Notes: generated by a model not told the origin, from the sequence alone. DNA of 64,000 nt from Urechis unicinctus (GCA_034190875.2 CM067343.1:32129936-32193935), one strand, 5' to 3'; positions 14,640 through 28,475 are shown, numbered from the stretch's first letter. Translations and numbers: made by a program.

Positions 14640-16200
14640 CCATTGAGTTTAATAATGTCACATCAATGTTTTTACCACGTTATATTTACACCTCTGTGAA
14701 TAATTGACAACCCACTGCCAGGCCCTGTGGTATGATAAAGATTGCACACACTTGTCTTAGAGCGAAATCTATTGCGTTTATGAACCTCATACATACAAAC
14801 GATCGATATCACAGCTATTTGTTTTCGGGTACCACAAGATATATATTCCGTATCCTTTAAATCATTCGCCTATGTGCAACTTTTTATTTATATATTTAAC
14901 AGTCAGCCGATAATGCCCCCGAAGATTTTTGTGGTAACATTATTTATGAGCCAAGAATGGGTCAGGAACATTTCTTTTTAATTTATCCGCTATTTATCTG
15001 GTTTTAAGTTGCACGAAGTTATAATAACAAAACAAAGTGATAAAGTTGGTCAATGCAGCGCTCAATGCGTTTCAGCGAACTTTTATGATAACCTCTAGAG
15101 ACCGGCAGCATCATCATAATTCAATCCGTTAATTGGGTCAGCAAATATTCTCGAAGCTCAGATCCGATATCGTTTACAAAACCATTTCGGAAACAAAGTA
15201 GTCTAATGGAAACATACAAATATTAACGGCGTCAGAGTAACGCTGCTTTTCGTCTTCCTCTTTGGCTTTTAAGAGCCCCAAAGCTATTCTACCGCACTGC
15301 CAAACTCAACCTTTCCATCGCAGGCAGATATTTTTATAAACTCACTGACTCACATCGTTTTAGTTAGGTCCGCATGTTTTGCTTTTCTGGTTTTACAGCA
15401 TCTGCTATCGCCTCCTATATCAAGTGTTTTTTTCTCTTTCTCAAGGCGCCTTCGATCAGATGGTTAAAATTTACTGCTTATTGGCGTCTCCCTTGCTGGT
15501 GCGTGTTTGTTTGATCTCTTACCCAAAGCTGAATAACCACTAAGCAGCTGTAGCTGGCGTCAGTCATGCAAACGTTAAAAACGACAAGTAATGGAAAGGA
15601 GAAAATATGTTTATGGCTGAGACCTACGGTCTTTATACCAACGGTTGCAGTTTTTATACATTTTGTAATAGTTCAATAAAAGCAGGTTAGATAATGTTGT
15701 AAAGATAGTTAATTGTGACATAAGTAACACTGCTGCGTAGAGCCACTTGTACGGTGGTGCTGTACCATATGTTATACTGAATATCACTATGTTGGCACCT
15801 ATGCACGACAAATGAGTTTTGTTTGAGGCGTAAGGAATTCAATGAATAGATCCTAATTTTGCGAAGTTTGTGTAAGTTTGTAGCATCTTCGTGACAGTAG
15901 TGGTAGTAATAATGACTGTGGTACAGCAGCCAACCATATCACGGCTGGTGGTTATTATACATAATCGTCTTGCTCGTCATATATATATATATTACACATA
16001 TTTAGTGCGGTTTCGCACCTATCACTAACTGAAGAGATAGAAAGGGCGATGAATCTGGGTTTCGTCATTCCATGATTCTATAACGAAGAGGATTCTTAGT
16101 GCGTTCATTATGCAACATTGAGATAAATACAGTATGTGTGAAAGGCGATGGAATATAATTCGGTTGTCCATGGGCGACAGGCGGGTGCGCATATGACATT

Positions 16201-16215
16201 ATTCCTGAATATGAA
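16201..16215. other. Empty (pre-insertion) site of the Harbinger element
   Basis: A1 reads 'attcctgaatatgaaatccc' where A2 reads 'attccttaa', then the 1,709-bp element, then 'taacatggaatccc'. The position equal to the TAA target is 'gaa' at 16,207-16,209. The uninterrupted paralogue supports the element ends independently of its own repeats. Confidence 0.85.
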
Positions 16216-16317
16216 ATCCCTCGATTCCCTTCTCCATTACAGCCATTCGCAAAATAGACCGAAATATAAGCAGATGGCGAGAAATCTCGCATACAGTCGA
16301 ATATTTACCATAGTACG

Positions 16318-18115
16318 ATGACACTTTTCATCAATACAATAGCAATATATGACGTTTCGTATTCGTCGGGGGGAAATTACGAAAATATTTCTCTCGGGAC
16401 GTCCTCCGCCAGGGTGCATTTCATTTTTGTTATTGATATCGTTAGGCCGTATTTGATAGAATGACTTGTATGTATTGCATTTGCTGTTCAAAGACCGGCA
16501 GTATCACTAACTGTGCAAAGTTGTTGATCGAGCCGACGTATGTACTTGTTATTATAAACCCAAGATGTGCCGAGGATTTATACCCGCCAAGCAATCATTT
16601 CTGCTCCTCTCTAGCCATGAGTGTGTCATATTCGTTATTTAAGGGACCTTTAAGTGGCCTTTATATAGACGCGTGAGCACAGTCCATTGTCTATTTTATG
16701 TGACAAACGATTGTTTGTCACTATCAATCTAGCTACACAGAATAATTTGACAAACTAACCGAATATCAGATTACGGTCGAACAGGTATCTGACTAAGATG
16801 TGTGGCAGTTAGGCAGTTTGAATTGTAAATTGGTTCGCGACATATTCTGTTTAATCCCACCAAAATATATTTAATAATATCCACATTTTAGTGCCATGGG
16901 AGAGGCTCCGTGATCTCTCAGTGGTATGATGCCATATCCTGTATGATAATATTGGATAGGTTACAAACAGCAACCCCGATACGAATATATCCATTTAAAG
17001 TAAAAACTTTATATTTTTAGCCGATGTGGGCAATTTACGTCTGATTTTGTTTTCCTTTGTCTGATCCAATAGTCAGGCCGTAGATGTGCGTGTTCCGAAA
17101 ATGATGCGATTGGGTAATACCAAATGAAAGCTGCTCTAAATTCGCTGTTAACAATGGTGCATTGGTTAAGTGATGACATATATCTTGTAGCTTATGGCGA
17201 TCGTGCACGTATTCTATGTCAATAGATACTACTAGATCACATAGGCTTAATTCTTGAAGCACACTGTGTTTAGATCCCCCGTTATTATTGTGTCATACTG
17301 AGAGTGGAATGTGTATCACAGAAGGGAATAAAACATGATTGAGTTATCGATAGGATTTATCACGATGGTTAACAATACATCGTTAACAATGAGCCGTCCA
17401 AAGTTGGAGTAAGGACATCCGCCACAAATAACAGTGTTGTTGTGGGCTAACTAAATATGTTAATACCAAGGCACCAGCTGTCGATCAATTTATTACAAGT
17501 GAGGTAAACGAAGCGCAATGTTGATAGCAGACTCGAGATACAAGTGAATTGACTTCACCGTCCCGTTAGCGACGAACTGAGCTTCGCAAGCATTTGGCAT
17601 CTTGTTCAGATATGCTATGATATACACAACCATGTATCCAAAAGCCCTTCTGTAATTTAATAAACCGTTAATTCAATATTTGTCCTGATACTTATTCCCT
17701 CTGTCCAGAAAACTTGGATTAGGCTTATTGACATCCTATCGAAATTCTGATCTTTCTGTGTACGCAACAGGCGCTACAGCACGATGCTCGTAGACAATCA
17801 GAGGTTAATGACGCTGCAATTATAGGAACGTATCTGTTGATTAATTGATTTGAGGGTATAACTAATATCGATTTCGATGACATGCATACAGTCGCTGCTC
17901 AAAAAGCCAGTGACAAACAAATTAATTCCTATCCGACAATGCTTTGAGTGGAAATATACGATGCGCGGATATTTATTGATGAAATTTACTGAATGGCTTA
18001 ATAATGGCAACGAGATAATACATGTCTGTCCTTTGTTCGTCTCTATCACCTGCAGAAACAACCTGGTGGTTTTTATTAATAGGGAAGAGGAACTCAGATG
18101 TGTTTACGTAACTTA
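16318..18115. other. A1-specific 1.8 kb segment, no gene seen
   Basis: In A2 'gtcggatatttaccat' runs straight into 'gtaaagagttggt'; in A1 the same two flanks are separated by this segment. There is no obvious terminal repeat or target duplication, so a deletion from A2 is as likely as an insertion into A1. Positions about 17,040-17,230 resemble 46,890-47,010 in direct orientation (both contain 'ttaagtgatgaNatata' followed by a 'gcgatcg'-like part). ORFs here are short and unsupported. Confidence 0.65.
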
Positions 18116-18998
18116 TTGTAAAGAGTTGGTATGTTTGCGCATGCTTCCTACATATAAACGTCTTATAAGACACGTTATCTCATTAATACTCTGAAATTTT
18201 TTGCATATGTTTGAAAACTCGACGCGAACCTAAAAGCTCAGAAAAGCTTTACGGGCTAGGGTGATTGTGTGCATACTCAAAAGGATAACATCCATCATAG
18301 TGACCACCCCACGTAAAGATTCTCGTTGGACTATTGTCAACCTTCGATGACGCAATAATGTCATTAGAATGTTATGTTAGTGTTGATTACTAGGCCAAGA
18401 GGCTCACTGAGTGGCTCTCACTCTCTCAAGATGAATCAGATACATGTGTTTAAAAACATTGCCTAACTTGACTTGACTTGATTTTAAGACAACAAAATAC
18501 GATTGGTGCTTACGATGTCCGCAATGGTTGGAAGAACCACCTTGATCAAATGATCTTGTGTTCGATATTACGCCGAAGGTCGCGTCTACATCGTTAAGTG
18601 CGGTATCACTCTACCCATAAAACTCGAACAATAAGCCCATTGACCCAACTATAGCAGCCCTGATGACAAGCAGTGACAGCTTTATGGGCCAGGCAAAATA
18701 TCTTAAAGCCCCCTCAGGGTAATATTGTTTCTGTTATGTCTAAGATTGACCACAGCAACATACAGTTATCCAAGGAGACAAAAGAGCTCACAATTTAGCG
18801 TCAATTTCTATAGATGTGTACACGAAAGATTAACCTTGCAGAAAGTAAGAGTTAATTTCTTCTTAAGGGATGACATTAACTACAGAAAATGCAGTTATAC
18901 AAAGAGGCAAATAAAAGCGCACATTTATTTAAGTTATAAAATAAAAATTGTCAGCCTAATGTTTGATATGTTCACGCTAAAATGGACTGATGTCAAAT

Positions 18999-21283
18999 AT
19001 GATACCATTTACTTAGTAGATTACACGATTTCTCGACGGAACATGCAGCTGTGGTTTGTTTCATCACTTTATCCTCATGCATCATGCGTCATTATGAAGA
19101 CGACTAAGTGAATGTGTTTGAATCAAAACTGATAGGATAGTCATCAATAATACGCTGCCTACAAGAGTGTCTATGAGCGCACTATGGGACTCACTTGATC
19201 TCAGCAAATGCGAAAGTAAAGGCTTTCAGACTCAAAGCCTAGCGCTACACGCATCCAATGATGTGCTATTCCGACAGATTTGAATTATGTCTTTGTAGGA
19301 ATCATTGTTAGTAAAGTCACAAATTTGTGTGTGTAAACACGTTTATTTGATCATGTGCAGTAATATATAATGCCGTTTTCTTGCCACACTCGCATCACAT
19401 GTTCTGTGATCGTTTCAATGTTTGTGGGGGTAATAAACACAATGATTCTTAATCCTACTCCTTGCAGTATGATAAAGACACTCGGTAAAGTCTCTGGCAA
19501 AACACCGAGTAAAACCACTTTGAATCAATGTATTGTCAACCACCGTGATATTTAACGGCTACGTTGCTTCGTTAACAATATATTTAGTTATCTCGTTTCA
19601 TGCATAGGAAACATAGCTTTATCACCAAATCAACATAATGCCTATTATTATGATACCTCTTATGATGTCTTAATCCGGTGTATCTAGCGCACATATATCC
19701 CCTCAGTGACGCATCATCTCGTTAATCTGTGAAATATAATTACGGGCCTCACTAATTCATGAACAAAACACGGATAATGGCTTTACTTGAACATTGGGTT
19801 CAGTCTCTGGCCAAGGACACATGAATCGATAGAAAGCGCTGTGAGCTAGTGCACTCTTAAACTATTGAAGAATGAGCTCACATGGGCTAATGTACAGCTA
19901 ACACATACTCTGTGGTAATAGCTCGAAGCCGCAACAGCAGCCCAGTACTTACCGCAAAACTAAGTGAAAAAATGAAGGTTCAATCAGAATATATTCTCTG
20001 ACTATCCATATTATTTTGAGCCTGTCTGCACAGAGACTTTGTATAAACTACCCATGTTATCATCAGCGTGAGAAAAATGCTCAGTCTCTCAAACAAAGCT
20101 CGAACGAAGCTTTGTAGCTTTCTCTTAATCAAAGAGAAATGATATCAGCGATTTGCATATATTTATCAGACACGACACCTGTACTCGTCAGTCAGGATCG
20201 TTCAACAGTAAACATTAACCAAAAATTACTTCCCTGCCTATTGCATTAAGAATTGTTTTAACTGACTGTTAGTTGTTATGCTTAAAAAAGGTTAGAACTT
20301 CTTTTTTGTGATGACCAGTAATTGTAGCACCACTGTGGCTACTTATAATAAACAACCGACAACAATGGCTGAATAGCCGGCGCCAATATTCGGCTGTGGG
20401 TGCGCCACAATCGTTAGTTATTTGTTGACAACTAAAGTTTCGCATGGGCTTCAGGCAATATTTGGTATTTGTCTACATATCTCTTTTGCAGCTAGTCAAG
20501 GTAAAGATTTTTGTTATCTTAGAAATATCCTCTATCTGATTATGTCTCCGCGGCTTCAGGCTTACCAATATGTTCAAAGCGACATAATCAATTTTCCATT
20601 TTCTGCCTAAGGCAACAGGTGTACACACTGCATTATTACACAGACATTTTTGTAAAATAATTTGCGCACTAAATTTGTTTGTACTTTGTAACCTTTAAAA
20701 CCACTTGGGTTAGAAAATGACCCGCAGCTCCGAGTGAAAACAGTCAGAAATACGAACACAACAATCACTATTTGGAAATCAAAATCTGCAAGAAACTTAA
20801 ATACTTTTAATTTAACGTAAACAAGGAGGCTTCCTCGGTGATTTAATTGTTACATTTGCCATTCAAGGATATTTGTTAATTTTTGCCACTTTCCGTTTGT
20901 ATACAGATTATTTAGGTCGGCTCTCGTGCCGGATCGTTCAAGAACATATATGTCACGAACGAATAGATGTTCCTATTTCACTTTCAACTTTTATATACTG
21001 ATACAATGAATGGAGATCATTATGGGTACATAGTGATGTTTTGGCTAGACGGAACTGAACGATAAAAAAGCTTCGATGTAGATATATGTGCGTGACAGTC
21101 AAATGTCTGCCATTGAAATACTGTCTGAGTGGTTTGTAAGCAAACAGTCTTTATATAGTCAAATGAGATGTCTGCCATTGAAATAAATCGTTTGCAACAA
21201 GTACATAAGGTGTTGTTGAATGTAATACAATTCTTGTGACCACAAATCAAGCAAACATAAGTTTAGTGGTTGGGGGAGAGGGG
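18999..21283. other. Unique AT-rich DNA, no gene seen
   Basis: Short ORFs only. Two adjacent stem-loops are present at 20,094-20,114 (CAAAGCT/AGCTTTG) and 20,119-20,139 (TTTCTCTT/AAGAGAAA). A local near-repeat 'gtctgccattgaaata' occurs at 21,103 and 21,170, about 67 bp apart. Confidence 0.6.
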
Positions 21284-21300
21284 AGATATATATAATAGAT

Positions 21301-21337
<37 letters not shown>

Positions 21338-21499
21338 TAGGAGATATATATATAGATAGATATATATACAGAGATATACATAGATATAGAGATAAATGTA
21401 CATAGATATATAGAGATATATATTTAAGAGATATAGATAGATATAGGATAGACATAGATCTATAGAAATATATATATATATATATATAGATATATATAT

Positions 21500-21553
<54 letters not shown>

Positions 21554-21586
21554 TTATATATATATATGTATCTATATATATATATA

Positions 21587-21622
<36 letters not shown>
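21284..21622. repeat. (TA)n / (GATA)-like microsatellite before C1
   Basis: TA-rich tract with a GATA/TAGA-rich centre (about 21,335-21,450) between purer (TA)n ends. It sits immediately left of block C1, as the 41.8-42.4 kb tract sits left of C2. Confidence 0.95.
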
Positions 21623-21624
<2 letters not shown>

Positions 21625-22194
21625 AATTTATCACCACAGCCCGATAGTAATCAATAAGCTCTTTTTCTACGCATAAACCTGTCCGAAGAGAAATAAATGT
21701 TGCACCTTATGATACCAGCATGTTCTGGTCTGGATGTATGCTTTTTTTGCACACTGAAAGCGTCTCATGATGCCCAGACATGTGCGTGGTAGGTTTGCTT
21801 GTCTTTGATGTTCTTTTGTCCATGAGGGATCGATGCACCATGCGCAAAGGTGCGCATGTATAACTGTGCATGTTCCATCCTCAAAACCATTTAACAACCG
21901 CCGACACTCTATTACACTGCACATACAGATCGCAGCAGCAGCTATATGGAAAGCGTTTCTCGCGAACCTGACAGGTATACGTGTGTCAGTAAAACATCAA
22001 AGCGATTTTTGCAACCACCAAAGCGTCTCTATATTCAAGGAAATATTCCTCGTTTTATGTCATGTGTTATCCAATCGAGACATAGATATTGACAATTTCG
22101 GCATAATTTGTGTTGTAGCTGACAAACTGGCAGCCGCTGTGCCGTCTCTTTTAACCCTTTAGTATGTGTTGAAAGCGGTGAAAATGCTGTCGTT

Positions 22195-22543
22195 ATGATG
22201 CCCTAACCAACAAAACGCTTATAATCAGAAAAATGCTGGAGATGATTTTGTCATTCCTATGAAGTGACCATGACGAGCTGCTGCCAGATTAAAGAAACCG
22301 TGTAACTGTATGTGAAAATCAAGACCCGATATTTCATTTGTGTCTTTCATTCGCGTATTGCACTCGCGTCTGCACCTGCCGTGACATGTAACACTGATTT
22401 GTGCAACACACGCCATCCAATCCATCAAGAATATCCAAGAATATCCAAGTCATCATCACTCGTATAAAAAGGAAGCTTAACGCGTGACTGTTAATACCTA
22501 GCAAAAAAATGGGCATGTTCTTTTTTGTGACATTAATATATGT
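22195..22543. other. C1-specific insertion or C2 deletion, about 350 bp
   Basis: C2 joins 'gaaaatgctgacgtc' directly to 'attcactgaacaccc'; C1 has about 350 bp between these flanks. It contains an 11-bp direct repeat (agaatatccaa, twice, near 22,430). No terminal inverted repeat or target duplication is visible. Not recognised. Confidence 0.55.
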
Positions 22544-24212
22544 TAATCATTGTTCACCGAACACCCACCATACCGTTTCCTCATTCGCTTCTATCGCCAA
22601 TCACCCCACTGATCTAATACTACCTTCCGAGCGGTAAGGTGCTCTCCACAACCCCAAAAACTCTTCTATTTTTCACACTCGGAATTCTGTCTTTCCATTG
22701 GTTTATTATAAAGCCGAATGGGTATTTCTGAAGCTCAGGTAAGACTTTGGATTATACAGCATTCAGCACTTGATGATCGGCTTTCAAATAGCTACAACCT
22801 TTTCCTTCAATATATCCAATCAAGAGTATTTACGTTGGTAGTATAGTGGTGAAACGTGTAAAAAATTAGTTATAATTAGTTTTTCATTCATAGTCGGACG
22901 AAGAAGTAGAAACGTTCTTATCTAGATCATAAGATGGGTAGATCAGATAAAAATATAAATAACCTAATTTATGTGGTAATGTTGGAATATTGTGTGTTTG
23001 GTTGCCATGGAAGAAATACACCGAAAAGTGCGCTTTGCGCCTAGTTACATCATAACATATCTGTAATAGTTGATGTCATTGCACGTCTGTCAATTATAAA
23101 CAAAATCACGTTATGACTACAGACAATTCATAACGCAATTGCACTAATTTTGAATGCGGAAGAAGAATATATACGGTTATTTATTGCTTTTTATAGATTC
23201 CTAGCCCGTGTGGTCTCATTTTTCGGCCGCTGTGATCAGAAGGTCCCCTTCATTCATGAGAGTGAATAGACAGATCCAGTTACCGTGCCAAAAACCGCAT
23301 ACATACCCACTATATGCTTTTTAAGACGGGTATTAAGTAAACGTTTAGGTCTCTAATGATTGTAAATATAAGATTGCATTTATCAGAGAACTTTCAAACA
23401 AATGCTACCGAAGGTTGGCCCTGAAGCATTAGGTGTGTTTATATAAACCACCCGCAACATGTCATTAAAAAAGTCGCTACTGTGTTCCAAAGGGAAATGA
23501 TGCAAGCGCGGAGATATGACTGCAAACACAGGTATAGTTATAGTTGTTCTCGCATGAAGAGTCATTAGGTGTCTGCCAACGGTCTGAAACGGGAATGGTG
23601 GCTCAATTTAAAAGCGTTATTCGTCTTATGGAAATAAAATTGCCAGTTAATGTAGTGAGATGTAATATTGGTCTACGCAACTCCTCAGACTTATCACTTT
23701 TACCGAGTAAATTTCGCCTCCATAGACTGTCCGTGCACTTGTAATGCAAAGGTGATATCCCGTATTCGACCCTAGCGGTTTCCGCTGTGACATGTTTTTG
23801 ATTTCGTCCAATAATGGTCGATGAGATTATGTAATACAATGTAAGTGTACAAAGTATATGAAGTGAGATGCAATCATAGAAGATGTATTAATATTACCAA
23901 GTCGGGTTTCGGTGTGACTGGTACCTGTTAAAGCTGGTTCTATCTCCCCGGCAACCATTAACCACTTTGACAAGCGAAAACTGACTACTATTGAGATGAA
24001 GCCGCTTCCACTAAAGATATACTCCTTGAGGATCTGTATGATCTATAGATTCAATCAGCTTCCATTTGATTCCATTGTCGCGCCCATGAGGCTGGTACAG
24101 ATTGGCAGTTTGGAGTAGATAAATGTTCACAGTTGACGTCGTTTTTGAAAGCATATACTTTTCAGTTGGTTTTTGATCAATTTAAAGTGCGCGTGTCAAA
24201 TAATGTCACTTC

Positions 24213-24672
24213 TTTTGGGAACTCATTAAGCCCTATGATTGTTTAATTATATAAAGTTGCATTAGGAGGTTTGATATTATGTAGGCATCAGCAACTTTGT
24301 CAGTGATTCGATGTTAATGATCACGTTCAATTGCGAAAGGTGATGCACCCGACCCGATGGCTCCATGGTGTCGCGCAGGACCCAGTCATTATGGGCCTAA
24401 TATATCTGCTTTGGTGATGAATAAAACACCAAAGATTGACTTTCAGCCACAAACGCGACCCTTTATATTCGTCATGCCACGCCAGAGATATCCCAGAGCA
24501 TGGTGGACTGTTGCTAGAAGAGGAAAAGCAATATCGAACATATCGTCCTTGTTTGAGAGCAAATAAGACACAGCCCCTAGGTTTTAATCGACACCAGCCC
24601 AGATAGAATGCATTTTATTTGCCATGTGTTATTAATTTCATTTTACTGTTAATGATAGAAGGATTTGTGCAA
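24213..24672. other. C1-specific segment of about 455 bp with a 69-codon ORF
   Basis: C2 runs from 'gtcaaatgaaggcacttcc' to 'gtcactattcgtaatccgtataaaatg' without this segment. It includes an ORF at 24,357-24,566 on the plus strand whose protein has a basic and Trp-containing C-terminal half. I do not recognise a domain. It could be a small non-autonomous insertion or sequence lost from C2. Confidence 0.45.
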
Positions 24673-26089
24673 ATTTGCCTAGGCCTGGTCGCCTTTTCGT
24701 CTGCATCACTATCGGTATAAAATGTTTTTTTCAACCGACGTGTTGCGTGTGGGACAGTAAATGTCAGATATATTGAAGGTTGGGTTTAAGTAGTTACCGC
24801 CTTACAGCATATAGTAGTGAATTTTCTCGTCGATATGTGACACAAGATCGGTGTTAATAGTCAATCTAGCTTCTAGTAAGGCATGTTTCACTAATTGCGC
24901 ATGTGATGCATAAGTAAAGTACCAGTGATGGCTTTATTCAGATGCAAATTGCGATTATTAGATAGTGATATTTGCTTGTGCGTACCAGCATAAACAAACA
25001 GCTAGCATAAACTTGGATTTAATCAATGCGGTATAAACTTACTTACCCATCTATGGCGCTCGTCCACTTTAGTTGTCAGAACCCAAAGGGTGTACGTTAA
25101 TGCTATTTACACACGCGAGTTACTCTTAGTGTGAACCACTGATAAGGGGTCATTTGCTGCGGGAGTATTTAGAAGAGCTAGAAAAGACGGTCGTTTTAGC
25201 GGCAGTTCAGTATACGTTATATCTGTTTTGTAAATTTTTTTTGCTTAATCATATACGTCAATCAAAAAAAAAAGACCGCGATAACTAAAGGTTAGTTATG
25301 CTCATCAAGTGAATGTACAATTGCAGTGAGATGCATTCATTTCAAGGTTTCATTACAAATGTTTTTTGTCGGGTTTTGTCTTCGGTTATTCATTGTTATA
25401 TAGTTTTGTCAGTGTTCCTGTTCTTGATCCTTGTCGAGTTTGTCGCCCTTAGACCGGACATCTCGGCGATGTTGTCTGGCTTTGCAGATGTTATGATTCC
25501 ACATGTCAGCAAGAAATCAGGGAGACGGGGTAATACCGTGCCTTTCCGACCAGATTAACTTTAAGAAAACCAACCATTGATCGGCTGAGAGGTGGATAGC
25601 GTTGCAGTTGATGAACATGGTATAATATCCAAACATGAAGTGGTGGGTTATATAAAATAAAGGTTGCCTCATATCATCTGAAACAAAGCTCCTTTGCTCC
25701 TGCAAGAATGCTGAAATCTCCTGACATCAATTGCGCACATATACACTATCTGTTCAGGAATCTATGACCAATTCATTTACATGCGATGTTCCGTATCCTC
25801 GAGGCATTCATATCGAATGACCAACTTTTCAAGCCTTCACAATTGTGCTGTTCAGACATATGCTACTCAAGTATGTCAGCTACTGAATATCAGCTTGGCT
25901 CATCTTGATTCAAAGACTTAGAGTAAAACATATCATCAATAATCGGAGAACTTCATACTTTGCGTGCTGTAATAATCACGTGTCTATGATCATCACGCTC
26001 CAACACGCAGGAATGGCGACAAAGCAATGACACAAAACATCAATGCTACTCAAAATGCCCTACGCATCAATACTAATACAACAATGCAT

Positions 26090-26119
26090 ACTGTCATATT
26101 ACAGCTGTAATATGACAGT
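26090..26119. repeat. Perfect 30-bp palindrome
   Basis: Fifteen bases, ACTGTCATATTACAG, followed directly by their exact reverse complement. R-III (about 50,808-50,825) has only the right arm, preceded by unrelated sequence. Confidence 0.98.
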
Positions 26120-28437
26120 TTGGCTATTGCAGTAGTCGTATCAAACATTGTGTTCTTATTCCATTAAAGCCAAGTGCGCAGGGAATTCTGCTCCCGGGTA
26201 CAGTTCTAGCTAACTCCAGTCGCTAGCCATGTTCACTATTGCATTATACAGTTGCGAGGATGCATTTTTTTCGTATTTGCGTGCGTTTTGGTAATGTATT
26301 CTGGCTCGACAAGCAAATGTAGAAACGTTCTAAGGAAGCAATCGATTGGTCGCAAGCATTGCCTCATATCAGGGTATTTTGTAAAGCTATGTTATAGTCG
26401 TGCCTTTTAATTAAAGCTGTGTATTGAGGCAACAAGAACAATATGTGTTAACGTAGCATGAAGTTACTCTGTTAACTGATGCATTTCCTTATTGCTGGCA
26501 TGAAGTGAACAACACACAGACTGGTTTATATGCTCTTCAACACAAGCATATTTAATATAGACACGAAACATATCATGCAGTGTAACCTAGCTTAGCAGCT
26601 TAGCTGAATAGCACATATTGGTTGCCCTGGAATACAGACTGTTATGACATGTCTTCAGGGGATGTTTCAGCATAATACTACGTCAACGACTAAATGCAAG
26701 ATCCCTCGTGTATCAGTTGTCCGCAGTATGTAGGGGCTGGAGAAGAACATCCGTGAACAGAAACTATTTATGACGTGTCAGAATGATTGACATGAGGCAT
26801 ATAGTTAATCGACATGAGGAATCTTAAACGGCCGTCAAGATGGAGCAATCAGAAAAAAACAATGATGTATCGTACATATTATGTTCTGTCATAGACCGCG
26901 GGATTATAATTTAAACCATAGCAAAATTGTATTTTCTCTATCTTGACTAGGGAGCTCTCTTATCACACATTGTTGTTGATCATAAAAGGATGTCTGGTTC
27001 TGCTTGTGGTAAAATGACAAGACTCTATGTAGTGGTCCAAGTAATTGACTCAACACAACATTTGCACTGCCTACGTGGTCGGATATATCACTATACCACT
27101 AACAATCGATTAAACCCTTGTTACAATGAGTGATGGTTTTACCAATGAGTCGGAAGGGATGCGTAATCCATCAGATAGGCACCAATTTAGAATAAGGAAC
27201 AAAAACATATTCAGGTCCGAAAATAATTCGTGGTGTGACAGATGCTTTATTGATGTACACTTCTCGTAACATATTCATCCCGCATGGCCAGATTTTATGC
27301 ACTTCTCAACTTATTGCACATTGCTTTGCTGGAATTAGCCATTTGACGTGCAACGGACATGCGATTGTTTCCTAAACACGTAAGCAGGGCGATGATGATG
27401 AATGTATCTGACAAAGATAGCACATGTATGCTATTAAAGTTTTTACTATTTAGGGAAATCAGATTAATTATAGCAAGTAATAGCGACAATCTACAGGAAG
27501 TAAAGTGGCATGTTTCCCATTAGTGATCAGCCGATTAATTACTTTTTTGCAAGGGTACCACGACCGAAAGTAGCAGAGGTGATATCCGTTGCAATAATGA
27601 ACCATCCAATACGGACCGTGCTGTATTGGGCGTTTTGTCAAAGAAATATTCCCTTTGAACAAAAGGGTAGATATTAATGCACTGCGATCACAGTGACAAC
27701 ATCGACATTTTATATTAGCCGGTATATTCAAAAGATCCAAGTTTCTTCATTAAAACATTTGCCGTTTTTTATTTGATTATGACTGCTTTATTACTTAAAT
27801 GTATGATGATTAATGATTGGATTGGTTGTTAATATCAGTGGTTATAATCAAGCAAAAGGTGAAAGAAGACGTGCATCGCAAAGTCAGTGATGACGGGTTG
27901 GAACGCGCTTTATTGTTTAAGTACTCCTGATCAAAGCGTGATGGAATATTGTCGGCACCAGTTTTGCATGAAGTTTCACTACATAAAGCTGCAGCTTCTT
28001 CCGCGTTGCAAAACAGCTTCTCAGGTAGTGTAATACTTTCATAGCTCCCTCCTCATCGGGATTAGATATGCTAAGATACCATGCGGCGTCTGTGATGAAG
28101 ACGAGAATTTATTGCTTTTACTCAGCAGGCTGTATGCTGATGCATAATGTGTTGGTGGTTGATTTAGACAAAATGTTCCTCCGCTCCAGGACAATTGACA
28201 ATAAAACTTGGCTTGCGGGTTATTGCTATCCAATCGACCAAATGCATTATTCATCTTGGGTTGAATGCGTGCTGTATTCACCATGTGCACAGAGAGGTAC
28301 GCTGTCTAGCGTAGATATACTCATTTGCAGCCACTCATCGTGTTATGTCAGAAGGCATGGCGTGGGGCCGAAACTAGCATTTCAACAGATATCCGTCAAG
28401 ATGGAGAAACGATAAAAATGAATCCTCTACATCTGAT

Positions 28438-28475
28438 TCTCAGTGTGATATCATGGTGTGATGTCTCCGTCAATC
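28438..28475 (+). repeat. 38-bp unit, single copy (R-II)
   Basis: One unit, beginning TCTCAGTGTGATATCATGG. This is the position that is tandemly repeated in R-I (two units) and R-III (four units). Confidence 0.85.

Larger units (their letters stand above)
14640..18998 (+). repeat. Block A copy 1 (A1)
   Basis: Direct copy of A2 (58,900-63,195). Anchors are 14,770-14,850 against 59,070-59,135 ('attgcgtttatgaacctcatac'), 15,240-15,560 against 59,490-59,800, 15,940-16,315 against 60,275-60,538 plus 62,248-62,352, and 18,115-18,998 against 62,352-63,195. Identity is about 80-85% by eye. A1 holds about 1.8 kb (16,318-18,115) that A2 lacks, and A2 holds a Harbinger insertion that A1 lacks. The 128-codon ORF at 18,725-19,111 is broken by several indels in A2, so it is not supported as a gene. 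Confidence 0.85.
21660..25735 (+). repeat. Block C copy 1 (C1)
   Basis: Direct copy of C2 (42,685-46,565). Anchors: 21,700-22,190 against 42,740-43,210, 22,545-23,900 against 43,220-44,580, 23,960-24,200 against 44,965-45,210, 24,690-24,950 against 45,280-45,535, and 25,240-25,725 against 46,035-46,560. It carries two stretches absent from C2 (about 22,195-22,543 and 24,213-24,672). It continues without a gap into block R-II. The 109-codon ORF at 21,833-22,162 is interrupted by stops in C2. Confidence 0.85.

Noticed and set aside
18725..19111. 128-codon ORF, the longest outside simple repeats.
   Set aside because: The A2 copy (62,960-63,195) has several frame-breaking indels and stops, and no domain is recognisable.
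21833..22162. 109-codon ORF in C1.
   Set aside because: C2 has stops in the same frame.
26823..26832. Possible tRNA or small RNA genes anywhere in the window.
   Set aside because: I looked for A and B box-like pairs and clover-leaf spacing by eye and found none convincing; a tRNAscan-SE and Infernal run would decide.
28068..28415. 115-codon ORF with a same-frame partner in R-I (8,504-8,728, minus), sharing the protein run QMHYSSWVECVLYSPCA.
   Set aside because: Comparing the two copies codon by codon, substitutions fall about equally on all three positions, with no synonymous excess. R-III at 52,311-52,556 has indels. The shared protein reflects shared DNA, not selection on a protein.
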